Below are positions 44,885 to 55,468 of a stretch of 64,000 bases of DNA, piece after piece (within the stretch, counting starts at the first letter, position 1; each line of letters opens with the position of its first letter). The notes under the pieces are model-generated. The model ran no database searches, was not told where the DNA came from, and worked only from the letters and a program-made list of their open reading frames with translations. Source of the stretch: Sanderia malayensis (lineage: Eukaryota > Cnidaria > Scyphozoa > Semaeostomeae > Pelagiidae); NCBI GenBank assembly GCA_013076295.1, contig RQOL01000733.1, positions 35,699 to 99,698 of the forward strand. Reading direction: 5' to 3'. Both the position numbers and the translations under genes were made by a program.

Positions 44885-45015
44885 CGACCGAGGACTGAAT
44901 TGGAATTGTTATCTTTTGAGCAATGTACTCTGGAACATGACAATAATAAGGTTTCTTTCCTTACTGGCTTGCCTAATTGCAAGCTCCTTATGAAAATTCT
45001 TGGCTTGGTCGAACC
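44885..45015 (+). pseudogene. THAP-DDE transposase middle fragment (copy B)
   Basis: Reads SFEQCTLEHDNNKVSFLTGL and PNCKLLMKILGLVEP. It is nearly identical to 29,536-29,650 rather than to the colinear 20,302-20,370, a break in colinearity of the two copies. It is immediately followed by the U3 promoter region. Confidence 0.6.
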
Positions 45016-45024
45016 AAGAATTCT

Positions 45025-45031
45025 TATAAAT
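45025..45031 (+). promoter_or_regulatory. TATA-like box of gene copy U3
   Basis: TATAAAT 101 bp upstream of the ATG at 45,126, in the same sequence context as at 22,600. The two leaders differ by a 14-base insertion (around CAGAGTTGAAACAT) in this copy. Confidence 0.5.
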
Positions 45032-45125
45032 CGGAGACCACAACCAATCTACCACAACTGCGTTCAAGGTCTCATTATCAGTAGGTAAAAATTATTATCT
45101 TCAGAGTTGAAACATCGAAACCAAA

Positions 45126-47640
45126 ATGGAGCAAAAAAGTTTCAAGGAGCTGAAAGATGTAGGCAGGAAAGGTTTCGTGGCGGAGCTGGTGAACCCTTTT
45201 CGAATAATTTCAAGAACAGAGTGCGTTGAAGACGAAGATTTGGAGATGGACCTCGGTAAGTCAAGAATTGCGAAATGTTGATAAAATATTGTTTCTTGGA
45301 AATCTAATAGTTGTAAATAATGTAATTTAAACTTTCCAATGATACACTCCAGCTACTAATCAAGAATAAAGTCTTTTGCTGAATTTGCCAATTTGGTCTC
45401 GTTTTTCAGGACCAAGCGCCAAATTCGAATCTCAACCGTTACACAGCACGCCGCCAAATATGTTTGGTAAATTTATATTCACCACTAGTATAGCATATTT
45501 TTCATCTCCCTTATAGGACATTAAATGTATCTACTGCAACTTAAATGCCATGCTAAACATCAGCCATGTTATTTCATTTCTTCACCAGAATCTTCGGGCA
45601 AACGGGAAAAAGGCGATGAGCAGCCTGGTTGCAGCACATGGCCTACAACCGCAAGTATTATTTTTATGAACAGTCATATCATGGCTTTCACTGTGTTACT
45701 GCTGCCCATTCCATTAATTGCCAAATAGCACGTTGTAGTTGTAAAAAAACTTTCTACAATTGCTGTGATAAAAATTTGCCTTTATGACATGTTAACTATC
45801 TTGATTTTAGAACAACAAATGATTGATCCAAAAATTATGGCAAGGGCCTTAGCAATTGTAATGGTAATTATATATCTGTTTTAAAACTGGAGAACATTCC
45901 AAGGTAATAATTCATAATTGTCATTTTGCCTGCACAATATTCGCAAAGCATTTTTTGACTTTGTTAGCAGGAGCAAGCTCAGCAAAAGAAGGGAATGGAA
46001 GAACCGAAGACTATTGTGTCGTACCAGTCGGTATGTCTAACAACCCACTAGCTCACTTTTTTATTTTAACTCTTCAAATATTTCCACATGGTGTAATAAC
46101 ATATATATGTTTTTAGTCCATAGAGTACGACACAGCAAAGATTCTTAAATACCATATCGACGAGGAAGAGCTAAAGCAGTATATGGAGGGGGCGGAGATG
46201 CCATCCAAGATCAAAAAGTTGATATGCCGAGAACATTGCCTTTTTCTCCACAGAGAAAACCAGCAGAGGTTTCGTGGAGAGAAACACGAATTGTAAGTAG
46301 TACATGCACATCTAAATTTTGTTTCATGCGGTTTGCAGTTTTTGTTATTGGACGATATTAGCCATCTATAATATTTCATTTTTGTCCTTCAACCGCATTT
46401 GCATTTGCTTTTAGTTATCCAAGCACTGTTTTAAAAAAACAGTTGGCATGCCACTTGGTGGGCAAATTCCCAGACATGGCCGACAGTGATGGTGGATGCG
46501 TAAGTTGCTTTTCATTATTTAACATTTTGAAAATCTTGATAATCGTATGTTTCTACAACCACAATGTATCGATTTGTTGTTTTTAGCATTCGCTTTTCCA
46601 CACGAAACCACGCCAGGGTGGCTCCATCGTAAAATGCCTGGAGCATATTAATAATAAATTAGTAATTCCAAAAGAAAAAAGGGTCAAGAAGAAGAGCGTG
46701 GGGAAAAGGAAAGAAGGGGTGCGCCCAGAGGGGCAGGCAGATGTGTTTGCAGAAAATGGTATTATATTGCATTACTTTTAACTTGAGAAAAAACACCGTT
46801 GTCATCTCAAATTCTACCAGCAATTTATGCGTGCTTTTCTTTTTGTAGTTGAGACATTGCAACACATGACATGTGGGGACCCGAGAGTCCAAAGCTTCAT
46901 GGAAGCCACCTTCAGCGACCGCAGAGCGTACATTGAGACAAAGGACTCGAAGGCCCCCACAATTGTGGATATCCTAAATAAATTTCATGTTTTGACGAAG
47001 CAGGCGGAAGTGAGTTTACCATTTTTAATTTCCAGCATAAATACATCAATGCTTGACTATAAAACGTTTGTACGAAGGATTCTGATGCTTTTTACAGATA
47101 GAAATGGAGTTTGAAAGAATGCACCCCGGTGCTTCGGACGCAGAATTTCGAAAAATGTTCGCGAAGATTGCGGAAGCCGCTAATGTTCAGCACGGTAATA
47201 TTCTTGTGTATACAGTTCATCTATATCTACATTAGTATCTTTTGTACCTCTGATCCTTTTCCTGTTGAAATAAATTATGGTTTTCTTTTAGATGACGATC
47301 TAGCCAGCCTGAGCTCTGCAATTCTTCCGAAGAGGTGCAAGAAGCAACTAGTGGAAAGGGTAGAATCAGTTCAGGCAATGGCAGAAAAAAATCCAGCCTT
47401 GACAATCGTAAAAGACATCAGGTCCGGCCAATATTATGCTATGGTTATGGACAATATTTATGCCATGCCGGACCTGGTGTCCTCGTTTTTATTTTTATAA
47501 AAGCAGCATTTGTGTTCAACTGTAGATATACAGAGGGACAGTTCCCTTTGTGCGGAATTTTGGAGCGGGTGTGGCTCAAGTTGGCCTTGACCCCGCTCCC
47601 CACGGTAGCGGACAATTTTTTAAAAAAATTAAGTATTTAG
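45126..47640 (+). pseudogene. Multi-exon gene, copy U3 (best preserved)
   Basis: Exons placed by GT/AG borders: 45,126-45,255; 45,410-45,466; 45,589-45,654; 45,971-46,030; 46,117-46,292; 46,415-46,499; 46,587-46,758; 46,849-47,009; 47,098-47,194; 47,292 onward. It starts MEQKSFKELKDVGRKGF. Exon 5 is open here and shows SIEYDTAKILKYHIDEEELK and KKLICREHCLFLHRE. Exons 6-7 give FPDMADSDGGCHSLFHTKP and a KKKSVGKRKEG basic patch (possible nuclear signal). Exons 8-10 give IETKDSKAPTIVDILNKFHV and SGQYYAMVMDNIYAMPDLV. Against U2 it has lost 11 bases at the exon 3 donor, which puts exon 3 out of frame, and one base near 47,500, which ends the frame. The function is unknown; a SAMD3-like protein is a guess. 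Three copies in 38 kb point to amplification. Confidence 0.65.
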
Positions 47641-48414
47641 TTTAATTTGAGTTTCATTTAAAGTATTTTTAATTTTCAGTTCTGTTCTTTATTATTTAAT
47701 GGTTTGCAATTATTTTAGTTTTTATAGTTTTTATTATTTGGTTTCGTTTCAATAGTTGTTCTTTTCTTGTAAATTTTAATGTTAAATTTTTCAATGATTT
47801 CAATTTTCAAGTTTATTTGTTTTTTCGTATTAATCTTGTTCTTTCTACTCCGTCTAAGATGCGTTCAAATTCAGCATGATTGCGGAGGCAAAATTAGCCA
47901 GGGGGTGCTACGCAAGGAGCATGGCTGTCAAAAATATACCCCGGATTGATCGGAATCATCAAAGGAAGTGAAACAATGTCTACGTGTGAACAGATTTATG
48001 ATGTGGTTCACTGAAATTTCGGGATAAGTTATGGATTATTCACAAGCATTTAGGGCTAATAAAGGGTTAATATATGGACAAATTTCACGCAAATATATAG
48101 GGTTAAAAAAGCACCATTAACCATAAAATATCGGGTTAATAAAGTTTGCTGTGTGCTTCTGCCCTGTATGCAACAAGCCTTGCTTGGAAAATGGTGAATT
48201 TGAAGATATGGAGCAAAACAGTGTGAAATGCAAAATGTTCCACTTATGTGAACTCAGCACCCAAAAAAGACTTTATGTGTATTGAGACAATTCAAGCAAA
48301 GACACCTTACCATACCAAAGCTCCTAAGCTAGAGAACAGTGATGTTGTTGAAATGCCAAATTTAGCTTCAGTTGATGCAAGTCTCGTTGCCCGTCTCCTT
48401 GTTCAATAGCTACT
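47641..48414. other. AT-rich stretch without a recognised gene
   Basis: T-rich sequence (47,640-47,850), then ordinary sequence with a single phrase near 48,150-48,330 (CPVCNKPCLENGEFEDMEQN) that looks like a weak CxxC zinc pair, perhaps the lost N-terminus of the hAT gene that follows. Confidence 0.4.
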
Positions 48415-49470
48415 ATGATGTCAAACAATGAAACAATTATGCATGCTTCATCACATGCTTCATCACATGCATCTTCATATGCATCCACTGCAACTGCACC
48501 TTTCAAAAATAACATTGGAGAATTCTATAAATCCACGTCCAATCTGAATGATGCACAAAAGTATAATCTCCTTTGCAATGCTTCGAAGCAAGAACATGAT
48601 TATAAATTTCCAGCTAATTCAGCAGGCAGAAAATTCCAGCTCAAGTAGCTTAATAATTTTCCTTGGCTTATGTACTTTCTTTCTTTAGATGGTGCATTGT
48701 GCATAAACTGTGTCCTCTTTGGGGGTGACACTGGTCATAATTTGTCAAAGCTGCAATATTTATTCAAAGTTCTTTGAAATGTTGGTCAAAAGCAAGGACA
48801 AAATTCAGCGACAATGTTACTAAATCTCTTGTGGATGGAGTTTCAAATTTGAGAGCTACTGAATTTAGAAAATGTATGGAGCACAATGGTAGTGCTGTCG
48901 ATCTACAATTTAAAAAAATTGTGCATGGCCAAATGGCAAAAAGCCGTGCAAAGCTAAAGCCAATGGTTGAGTTGATCATTGTGTGTGGAAGGCAGAATAT
49001 CTCTTTTAGGGGCCATCGAGATAATGCCATATATTTGTAAGATAACAAAAACAGCCCTGGAAACCTCAAGGCCATTCTTGCTCTCATGGAGAAATGTGGA
49101 AATAATGCTGAAATTGACGAGCACTTAAGAAATCCAGCAAAAAATGCAACGTACAGGTCAAAAACAACTCAAAATGAATTGATTCATATCTGTGGCAATT
49201 CGATAGGAGAAACATTGACGGGTCAGATCAAAGATGTATGATTCTTCTCCGCATTGGCTGACCAAGCTGCTGACATCAGTAATATTGAGCAGATGGCGAT
49301 TGTTGTCCGCTTTGTTGATACAGATTCTGTTATTCGTGAACAGTTTCTTGGTTTTTGTGCCTTGCGACAAGGGTCTTTCAGGAGAAGCTATTTCTGAAAC
49401 AATTTTGAAGCAAAGATTGCAGCAAAAACTTTCAATTTTCATCGCATTGCAAAGAAGTGAAGCCACAGTT
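48415..49470 (+). pseudogene. hAT transposase, ZMYM1/DUF4371 type, decayed
   Basis: A 13-base tandem repeat encodes ASSHASSHASSYAS at 48,445-48,485. The TTF-type region then reads HDYKFPANSAGRKFQLK and, past a stop, FPWLMYFLSLDGALCINCVL followed by FGGDTGHN. LKPMVELIIVCGRQNISFRG and HRDNAIYL follow (48,955-49,040), then NPAKNATYRSKTTQNELIHI (near 49,130), FSALADQAADISNIEQMAIV (near 49,240) and VRFVDTDSVIREQFLGF. This order is that of the TTF zinc finger plus DUF4371 domain of animal hAT proteins, including the DEA-like catalytic segment changed to DQA. About five stops or shifts. The C-terminal half is not contiguous; an Ulp1 block follows. Confidence 0.78.
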
Positions 49471-49629
49471 TGTAGATATCGTGCCGCAGCAAAGTGCACA
49501 ACAATTGAAAGGTGGTGGTAAAAAGGTAGCTCATAATGTACTGTTTTCTATTGTGAACAATCGTTGCTAAGTATTGCTATCTGGTACTTTACACAATTTA
49601 TTTGGCTTTTTGTAGAGCTCGGAGACCGG

Positions 49630-50620
49630 CAAGTGCCCGGCAATTACGCAAAACAAAATAAAAGGCTACATTCATGCACTACCCTCTGCAACACGCGCTG
49701 GCAACCACAGATACTTTAGACTTACCCACTTGCAGAAGTGTGGAAAAGACCTCATTGCTTATATCGGAAAAGAATATTAGGACGAAGAAGGCTTACTGAC
49801 GTGCCATGGATTTCTGCAAGGAAAAGAATGTGACCGAGTCGCAGAGCAAAACCGACAATGGCTGTCGTCTATTCAGAGTCATGTAGAACAACCCCAAGGT
49901 ACCCAATCCATAAATACAACTACAGCAGCCGTGTTAGTCAAAAGGATTCACAACCAACCGCAGAACAGTAATTGTGACATTACAGGTATGCCATATGATT
50001 CATTGCGTCACCTATTTGGCACACGGTGGATCAACGGAGAAATTATTGATAACATGATTAGTTTAATTAACAACCAATTGGAAGAGGCTTTTTCAATTTA
50101 AATGCGGGCACCAGTGTTGAAAATATTAGCTTTAATGTAACTTGTAATATTAAAAAGCAACGGTTCTCTACTCAACCGCCCCGCCTTGTATTTGCCGTTC
50201 ACGTGATTAACGTCAACAATGAGACCATCACTGGCGGTGTTACTGTAAACGAGGTATATCACGCTGGGAACCACTTTGCTCTCTGTGTTTACCTTACCAA
50301 TCGCAACACATTTTAATGTGATTCTAGGATAGGACTAGGATATCCTATTCCCCAGACTTGGTAATTGCAATGTGTTGTCCCATGTCTTTGATGAACAGAA
50401 GGCAGCCCAGTGCACTGTATTTCCAGTTCACGACCCCAAATCTGTGGCCCATGATCTTCACCTTGGCATGAAGCAATGCAGGCCGTTTCTTCCGTTACAA
50501 ACGAACTCAACTATCTGTGGCATTGCCACAATTATCTCCACAAGTCTTGCGGCATTTGATGTAGAAAGCTTCCTGGCGCTAGGTGAGCTAACAAAATCTA
50601 ATTACCTGGATTTTAAGTAT
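49630..50620 (+). pseudogene. Ulp1/SENP-type cysteine protease (C48), decayed
   Basis: An open stretch begins CPAITQNKIKGYIHALPSAT near 49,635. The protease hallmarks follow: the WLNDEII-like box as RWINGEIIDNMISLINNQLE (50,028-50,090), the catalytic His region YHAGNHFALCVYLTN (50,250-50,295), the Asp region CDSRIGLGYPIPQTW after one stop (50,318-50,362), and the Gln-Asn...Cys-Gly box as PLQTNSTICGIATII (50,495-50,540). Several stops and one shift interrupt it. Ulp1-type proteases remove SUMO-like tags. They are often carried by eukaryotic DNA transposons, where their role is unsettled. It sits between two halves of hAT-type sequence, so it may be part of the same element. Confidence 0.68.
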
Positions 50621-50899
50621 TTAAAACATATCTCCAGGTACAATGCTTTTTGCGGTTTCTTGTCTAAAACCACGTTACATATTTCCAAGGCTGATTTGCA
50701 TGAACAAAGAATGATACGGCATGGTAATTTAACTCTTTTACTTTGTAAATTGGTACATGCAGATAAATGCTTCTCCCGCGAAAATATCTCTCACTACCTC
50801 TGCCCTGGTTTTCTTGTAGGTTATTCTGCTGTTGTACAGCAAGTGCTACTTTATTAGGCATAATTTAACATATGTACTGGTGGGCCGGCGGGCATTGAG

Positions 50900-51185
50900 A
50901 CTGCACAAAATAATCAATGTGAGCCATGGACATTTCAAAATACCCCTTGGCTTATTTCTAGTTGTCACACCACATAGCATGGCAACGGAACGAGTTGTGT
51001 CTCACTACAATTGGGTGAAAACCTATGACAGGTCGTCGTTAAAGCAGACCATAATCAACAACATTCAACACATAGCTTTAAATGGCAGTAGAACCTCGAT
51101 ATTCGACCCCAGAGAGGCTGTAGTCGAGTTTCTCAAGCAAAAAAAAACAGAAGAAACTCTACTCTGATCCAGAGCTTTTTAGAGA
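50900..51185 (+). pseudogene. hAT-type C-terminal domain (HSMATERVVSHYN)
   Basis: The open frame contains HSMATERVVSHYNWVKTYDR, LKQTIINNIQHIALNGSRTS and FDPREAVVEFLKQKKTEETL. This is the last portion of hAT-like proteins of the KIAA1586/ZNF862 group. A second version is at 44,165-44,405. No catalytic residues. Confidence 0.62.
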
Positions 51186-51698
51186 TCGAGAATATATGAA
51201 GAAGTTTTTCACGAATTCAGCTGGGTGCTTGTAAACATAATATGTGAACTTGTATTTAACATAACTATATTATATCATAAAACTGGTGAATGTAAAAGTT
51301 AAAAGTTAAGTTGGTATTAGTCTCTCATTCTGCGCCCATCCTATCATCTTATTGCCCCGCACCGAGGCGGGGCCTTGTAGGACGCCGCGAAGGCGCGTAT
51401 GAAAATCTGCCTGGAGAGACAATCTCAATCTGTTCGTTTTTCCTGTTTAATTTTTCGTCTTTCCTGTTAAACCGGTTTTCAATTTAGTTCAACATGCCAT
51501 ACTTTTCAAGCCAACTGATTTACCAATGCTGACAGCTACAAACAGATACCTACACCAACCATGTGAGGCAGAGGCATATGACATTTAATAATGTGGCGTG
51601 GCCTCAGAACTTCACAAGTTCAGTTCAGACTTCAGTTCCTTTTTCTCTGCAGCACAGAAAGTTTGGTGAGTGTTTTATTTTGACTAAGTTTTCCCATT

Positions 51699-52016
51699 AT
51701 GGGAGATAAATTTGACAAAAGTAGTAATCAGACAGGCTCTAGCTTTAATTCAATAGACTGGAAGCCATTGTCTGATAAAAAGCCAGGTTTCGATTGGGGA
51801 ACCAACAGAATTTCACCAGCACCAGGCGTTGGCCTAACATCAGTTTCAATTGCACGTGGCAGGATTCATTTTATGAACGCAGTTAGATTGCATACAGGAA
51901 AATATTCTTGTGCCGTAGACTGTTTTCTTGAAGTTTGGAACAAAATATTCAGATATATTTTTGATGAAACATCGTATGACAGTGAATTTTTCATTTATAA
52001 TTACTTTACCTCTTAA
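51699..52016 (+). CDS. Unfamiliar 105-residue protein, possible cysteine-box N-terminus
   Basis: It starts with ATG at 51,699 (MGDKFDKSSNQTGSSFNS) and stops at 52,016. The segment RLHTGKYSCAVDCFLEVWNK resembles the N-terminal cysteine box of papain-like or USP-like proteases seen in transposon proteins (SCAVD-FLE), but no His or Asp partner follows. The upstream TCTCTGCAG and GTGAGTG at 51,640-51,672 could be splice signals. It may be a first exon whose rest was displaced by the foldback, which begins 144 bp downstream. Function unassigned. Confidence 0.4.
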   Translation: MGDKFDKSSNQTGSSFNSIDWKPLSDKKPGFDWGTNRISPAPGVGLTSVSIARGRIHFMNAVRLHTGKYSCAVDCFLEVWNKIFRYIFDETSYDSEFFIYNYFTS

Positions 52017-52160
52017 TAACAAAGTATCTATACTCAAACAAATTTACTCCATGATTCTTCTAAAACTGTTTTTACATCGTTCTTATATAATACACATTTC
52101 GAAAAATGTGGATAGCTGCTACCACAATCCAGTAATAGCTTTACATGTATGTTATATAAT

Positions 52161-53457
52161 TAGACAGGGCATATAGTCTGACAAACTAACAAACATGCTA
52201 ATGTTTGTTTTTATGGCTGGAATCGATAGATTACACCATCAGCTTTCAGAATTCACCGCATACCTTTCCGAAAAATGTTTTGTTTTCACGTGATCAATGA
52301 CGTCATATTAAGACAAATTTTAACAATTAAAGTGTGATTACTTTTAACAGGAATGAGATATCAAAATGAAAATTGCATTTCTGGAAACAACTCAAATAGA
52401 CCTATCGAATGATATATATTTTTTTAATTTTTGATGAGATGAGCATTTTGGTTGATGACGTCATCGAATTTTTTTCCTCTTCTTTTTGAATAGTTAGTTT
52501 GTTTCAATGCCTCATAAATCCATATTATCTCATTAGGACGTCTCCTCGTTCACTCCAGTTCGAAAAGCGAACACTATAATGGGTGTTTCGAAAAAATTCG
52601 CCTGTTTGGGGCACTATATTTTCACTTTTTGATGCCAAAACCTGGTCTCGCACATGTTATTGGTTTATCGCTTTCTAAGTTCGCTCTTTGGAAGTTGTTA
52701 GATATAACTTATCATTTCGGTTTTACATGTTTTGAAGTGCAAGCTACAAAAAGCAGAGCTGCTTTGGCACCCGGAGGCTACGTTAAAAAACTAAAACGTT
52801 AAAGAAAAAAATCGCTATCAGACGAATCTGTCTTTTCTTGACGAAAAATCGCTTTCCCATTCAGAAGCGCTTGAATCTTTTTATAGACGCACTCACTAAA
52901 TTCTTTGTATTTCATATCGCTCTCAATCTCTTTTGGCATGACTGAAGGATGTTCCTTTGCTGTTTTTCTTTTGCATAATGGCTCTCCCTCATCTCTTTCA
53001 ATTACTTCGTCTGCTTCAGAGCCATCTGCTGCATGTATTGTTTCCCGATCTAGATTTCTTTCTTCGAATGAGTCAATTAGAGAATTGCTTTGCTATGATC
53101 CATTTGGATGTAATTGTAGATTTGATGTAGTCAATTGTCAGCCGAAGCTCGCAATGGCTACAGTTGTTAACGAATATTTCAAACAATTTCGCCAAATGTA
53201 GCATTGTAGGTGCACACGCTTCATTTCTAGACATGAAGTCTTGGGATCTGGCAAAAGCGAAGCTGATGATTTTACTTGATCTTCAAATAATGTTTCATCC
53301 GTTTCTCAACACAACTCTCTCTGTTACCTCCATTGCACTTTTTGAAAAAGTCACCTGGCATCTGCTGTTGTGTCGTCAGTTAAAACTTCCTCTACCCCAA
53401 ATTGCGCGTTTGTGCTAGACGGCTCGGATCCTTGATTGCTCTTTTCAAAGCTTTCAC
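52161..53457 (+). repeat. Left arm of giant inverted repeat (1,297 bp)
   Basis: Starts TAGACAGGGCATATAGTCTG. It is the reverse complement of 54,172-55,468 at near identity; sampled stretches differ by one or two bases per 100, and the two arms are exactly the same length. It carries the minus-strand C-terminal part of the loop gene. Confidence 0.93.
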
Positions 53458-53975
53458 ATTTCCCACGTTAAACTTGTAGGCAGTTTTATCGCACTCAGTC
53501 AAGGCATGTAGTTAAGGGAGCACTGTGGAGACATCAGGACCAAACGTTTTAAATGTTTTCCTCACATGGATAGATCTTCAAATGCCACGATATTTTTGTG
53601 GGATGCTGTGTCATTCCATAGAACAGCAAAATGAGAACATCTGTGTCTTTTGCGACAATTACAGCGGGAGATTCTTTAATGGCAGCATGTAGAACAAACC
53701 TGGTATATGCTTCTTCGTGGTTACAATTTCGTACTTTCTCAATTCCTTCTCTCCGTATCTTCAACGTGTCTTCTTTGCAAGAAATGACAAGCGGAATATT
53801 TTTCTACCCACGTTGTTTCTGAAAAAGGAGCTAGCAAGCCGAATAAGACCTTCTTTGTCGACATTGCTGTTGAAGAGCTGAGCCCAATTTTTTCCTTGCA
53901 ACATTTTTCGGTCAACACTTTCGAGATGAACTCTGTGAGAAATTTTGCCTGGGCATGTTCAACAGTTTGAGCCAA
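52798..53975 (-). pseudogene. Transposon-associated protein with HEEADTR and LHALT-CD motifs
   Basis: Minus-strand pieces in order: KFLTEFISKVLTEKCCKEKI and FGLLAPFSETTWVEKYSACH (53,970-53,750); NCNHEEAYTRFVLHAAIKES and VIVAKDTDVLILLFYGM (53,720-53,610); VSTVLP-stop-LHALTECDKTAYKF (near 53,530-53,470); then inside the left arm VKALKRAIKDPSRLAQTRNL and VEEVLTDDTTADAR; and a C-terminal acidic end (HAADGSEADEVIERDEGEP, DSSDSDFFL) stopping at 52,798. The NHEEADTR...DTDVL...LHALTGCDTTS pattern is a recurrent, functionally unassigned family in cnidarian and other animal genomes, usually linked to transposons. I suspect a PIN/FEN-like nuclease fold from the DTDVL strand; that is a guess. Several frameshifts are present. 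Confidence 0.58.
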
Positions 53976-54171
53976 AGGGCAGGATGTTGCTGCGTGTTTG
54001 TTTCTTTAAAATAAATGAAAACTCACTATTCAGACCCGTATGAATTGGAGCGCAAGGGGGGCACCAGCCCTCAAATAATTATAAAATTCCTTTTTCCTCA
54101 GTAATTGTTCTCCCAACGTTAGTATCCCCAATAATTTGAGCTTTTCTGCAGTCTTTATATTCGAAAATGAA

Positions 54172-55468
54172 GTGAAAGCTTTGAAAAGAGCAATCAAGGA
54201 TCCGAGCCGTCTAGCACAAACGCGCAATTTGGGGGTAGAGGAAGTTTTAACTGACGACACAACAGCAGATGCCAGGTGACTTTTTCAAAAAGTGCAATGG
54301 AGGTAACAGAGAGAGTTGTGTTGAGAAACGGATGAAACATTATTTGAAGATCAAGTAAAATCATCAGCTTCGCTTTTGCCAGATCCCAAGACTTCATGTC
54401 TAGAAATGAAGCGTGTGCACCTACAATGCTACATTTGGCGAAATTGTTTGAAATATTCGTTAACAACTGTAGCCATTGCGAGCTTCGGCTGACAATTGAC
54501 TACATCAAATCTACAATTACATCCAAATGGATCATAGCAAAGCAATTCTCTAATTGACTCATTCGAAGAAAGAAATCTAGATCGGGAAACAATACATGCA
54601 GCAGATGGCTCTGAAGCAGACGAAGTAATTGAAAGAGATGAGGGAGAGCCATTATGCAAAAGGAAAACAGCAAAGGAACATCCTTCAGTCATGCCAAAAG
54701 AGATTGAGAGCGATATGAAATATAAAGAATTTAGTGAGTGCGTCTATAAAAAGATTCAAGCGCTTCTGAATGGGAAAGCCACTTTTCGTCAAGAAAAGAC
54801 AGATTCGTCTGATAGCGATTTTTTTCTTTAACGTTTTGGTTTTTTAACGTAGCCTCCGGGTGCCAAAACAGCGCTGCTTTTTGTAGCTTGCACTTCAAAA
54901 CATGTAAAACCGAAATGATAAGTTGTATCTAACAACTTCCAAAGAGCGAACTTCGAAAGCGATAAACCAATAACATGTGCGAGACCAGCTTTTGGCATCA
55001 AAAAGTGAAAATATAGTGCCCCAAACAGGCGAATTTTTTCGAAACACCCATTATAGTGTTCGTTTTTCGAACTGGAGTGAACGAGGAGACGTCCTAATGA
55101 GATAATATGGATTTATGAGGCATTGAAACAAACTAACTATTCAAAAAGAAGAAGAAAAAATTCGATGACGTCATCAACCAAAATGCTCATCTCATCAAAA
55201 ATTAAAAAAATATATATCATTCGATAGGTCTATTTGAGCTGTTTCCAGAAATGCAATTTTCATTTTGATATCTCATTCCTGTTAAAAGTAATCACACTTT
55301 AATTGTTAAAATTTGTCTTAATATGACGTCATCGATCACGTGAAAACAAAACATTTTTCGGAAAGGTATGCGGTGAATTCTGAAAGCTGATGGTCTAATC
55401 TATCGATTCCAGCCATAAAAACAAACATTAGCATGTTTGTTAGTTTGTCAGATTATATGCCCTGTCTA
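54172..55468 (-). repeat. Right arm of giant inverted repeat (1,297 bp)
   Basis: Inverted copy of 52,161-53,457. It repeats the C-terminal part of the loop gene in the opposite orientation, so the element holds one full and one headless version of the same coding end. The loop is 53,458-54,171 (714 bp). Confidence 0.93.

Noticed and set aside
51351..51375. GC-rich hairpin as a transcription terminator
   Set aside because: No U-tract follows and the genome is eukaryotic. It more likely marks the end of an inserted element.
53164..53418. Identical ORF pairs at 53,164-53,418 (+) and 54,194-54,466 (-), and at 52,905-53,201 (+) and 54,429-54,692 (-)
   Set aside because: They are forced by the inverted repeat. 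The opposite strand of each arm carries the more protein-like reading (acidic C-terminus ending SDSDFFL).
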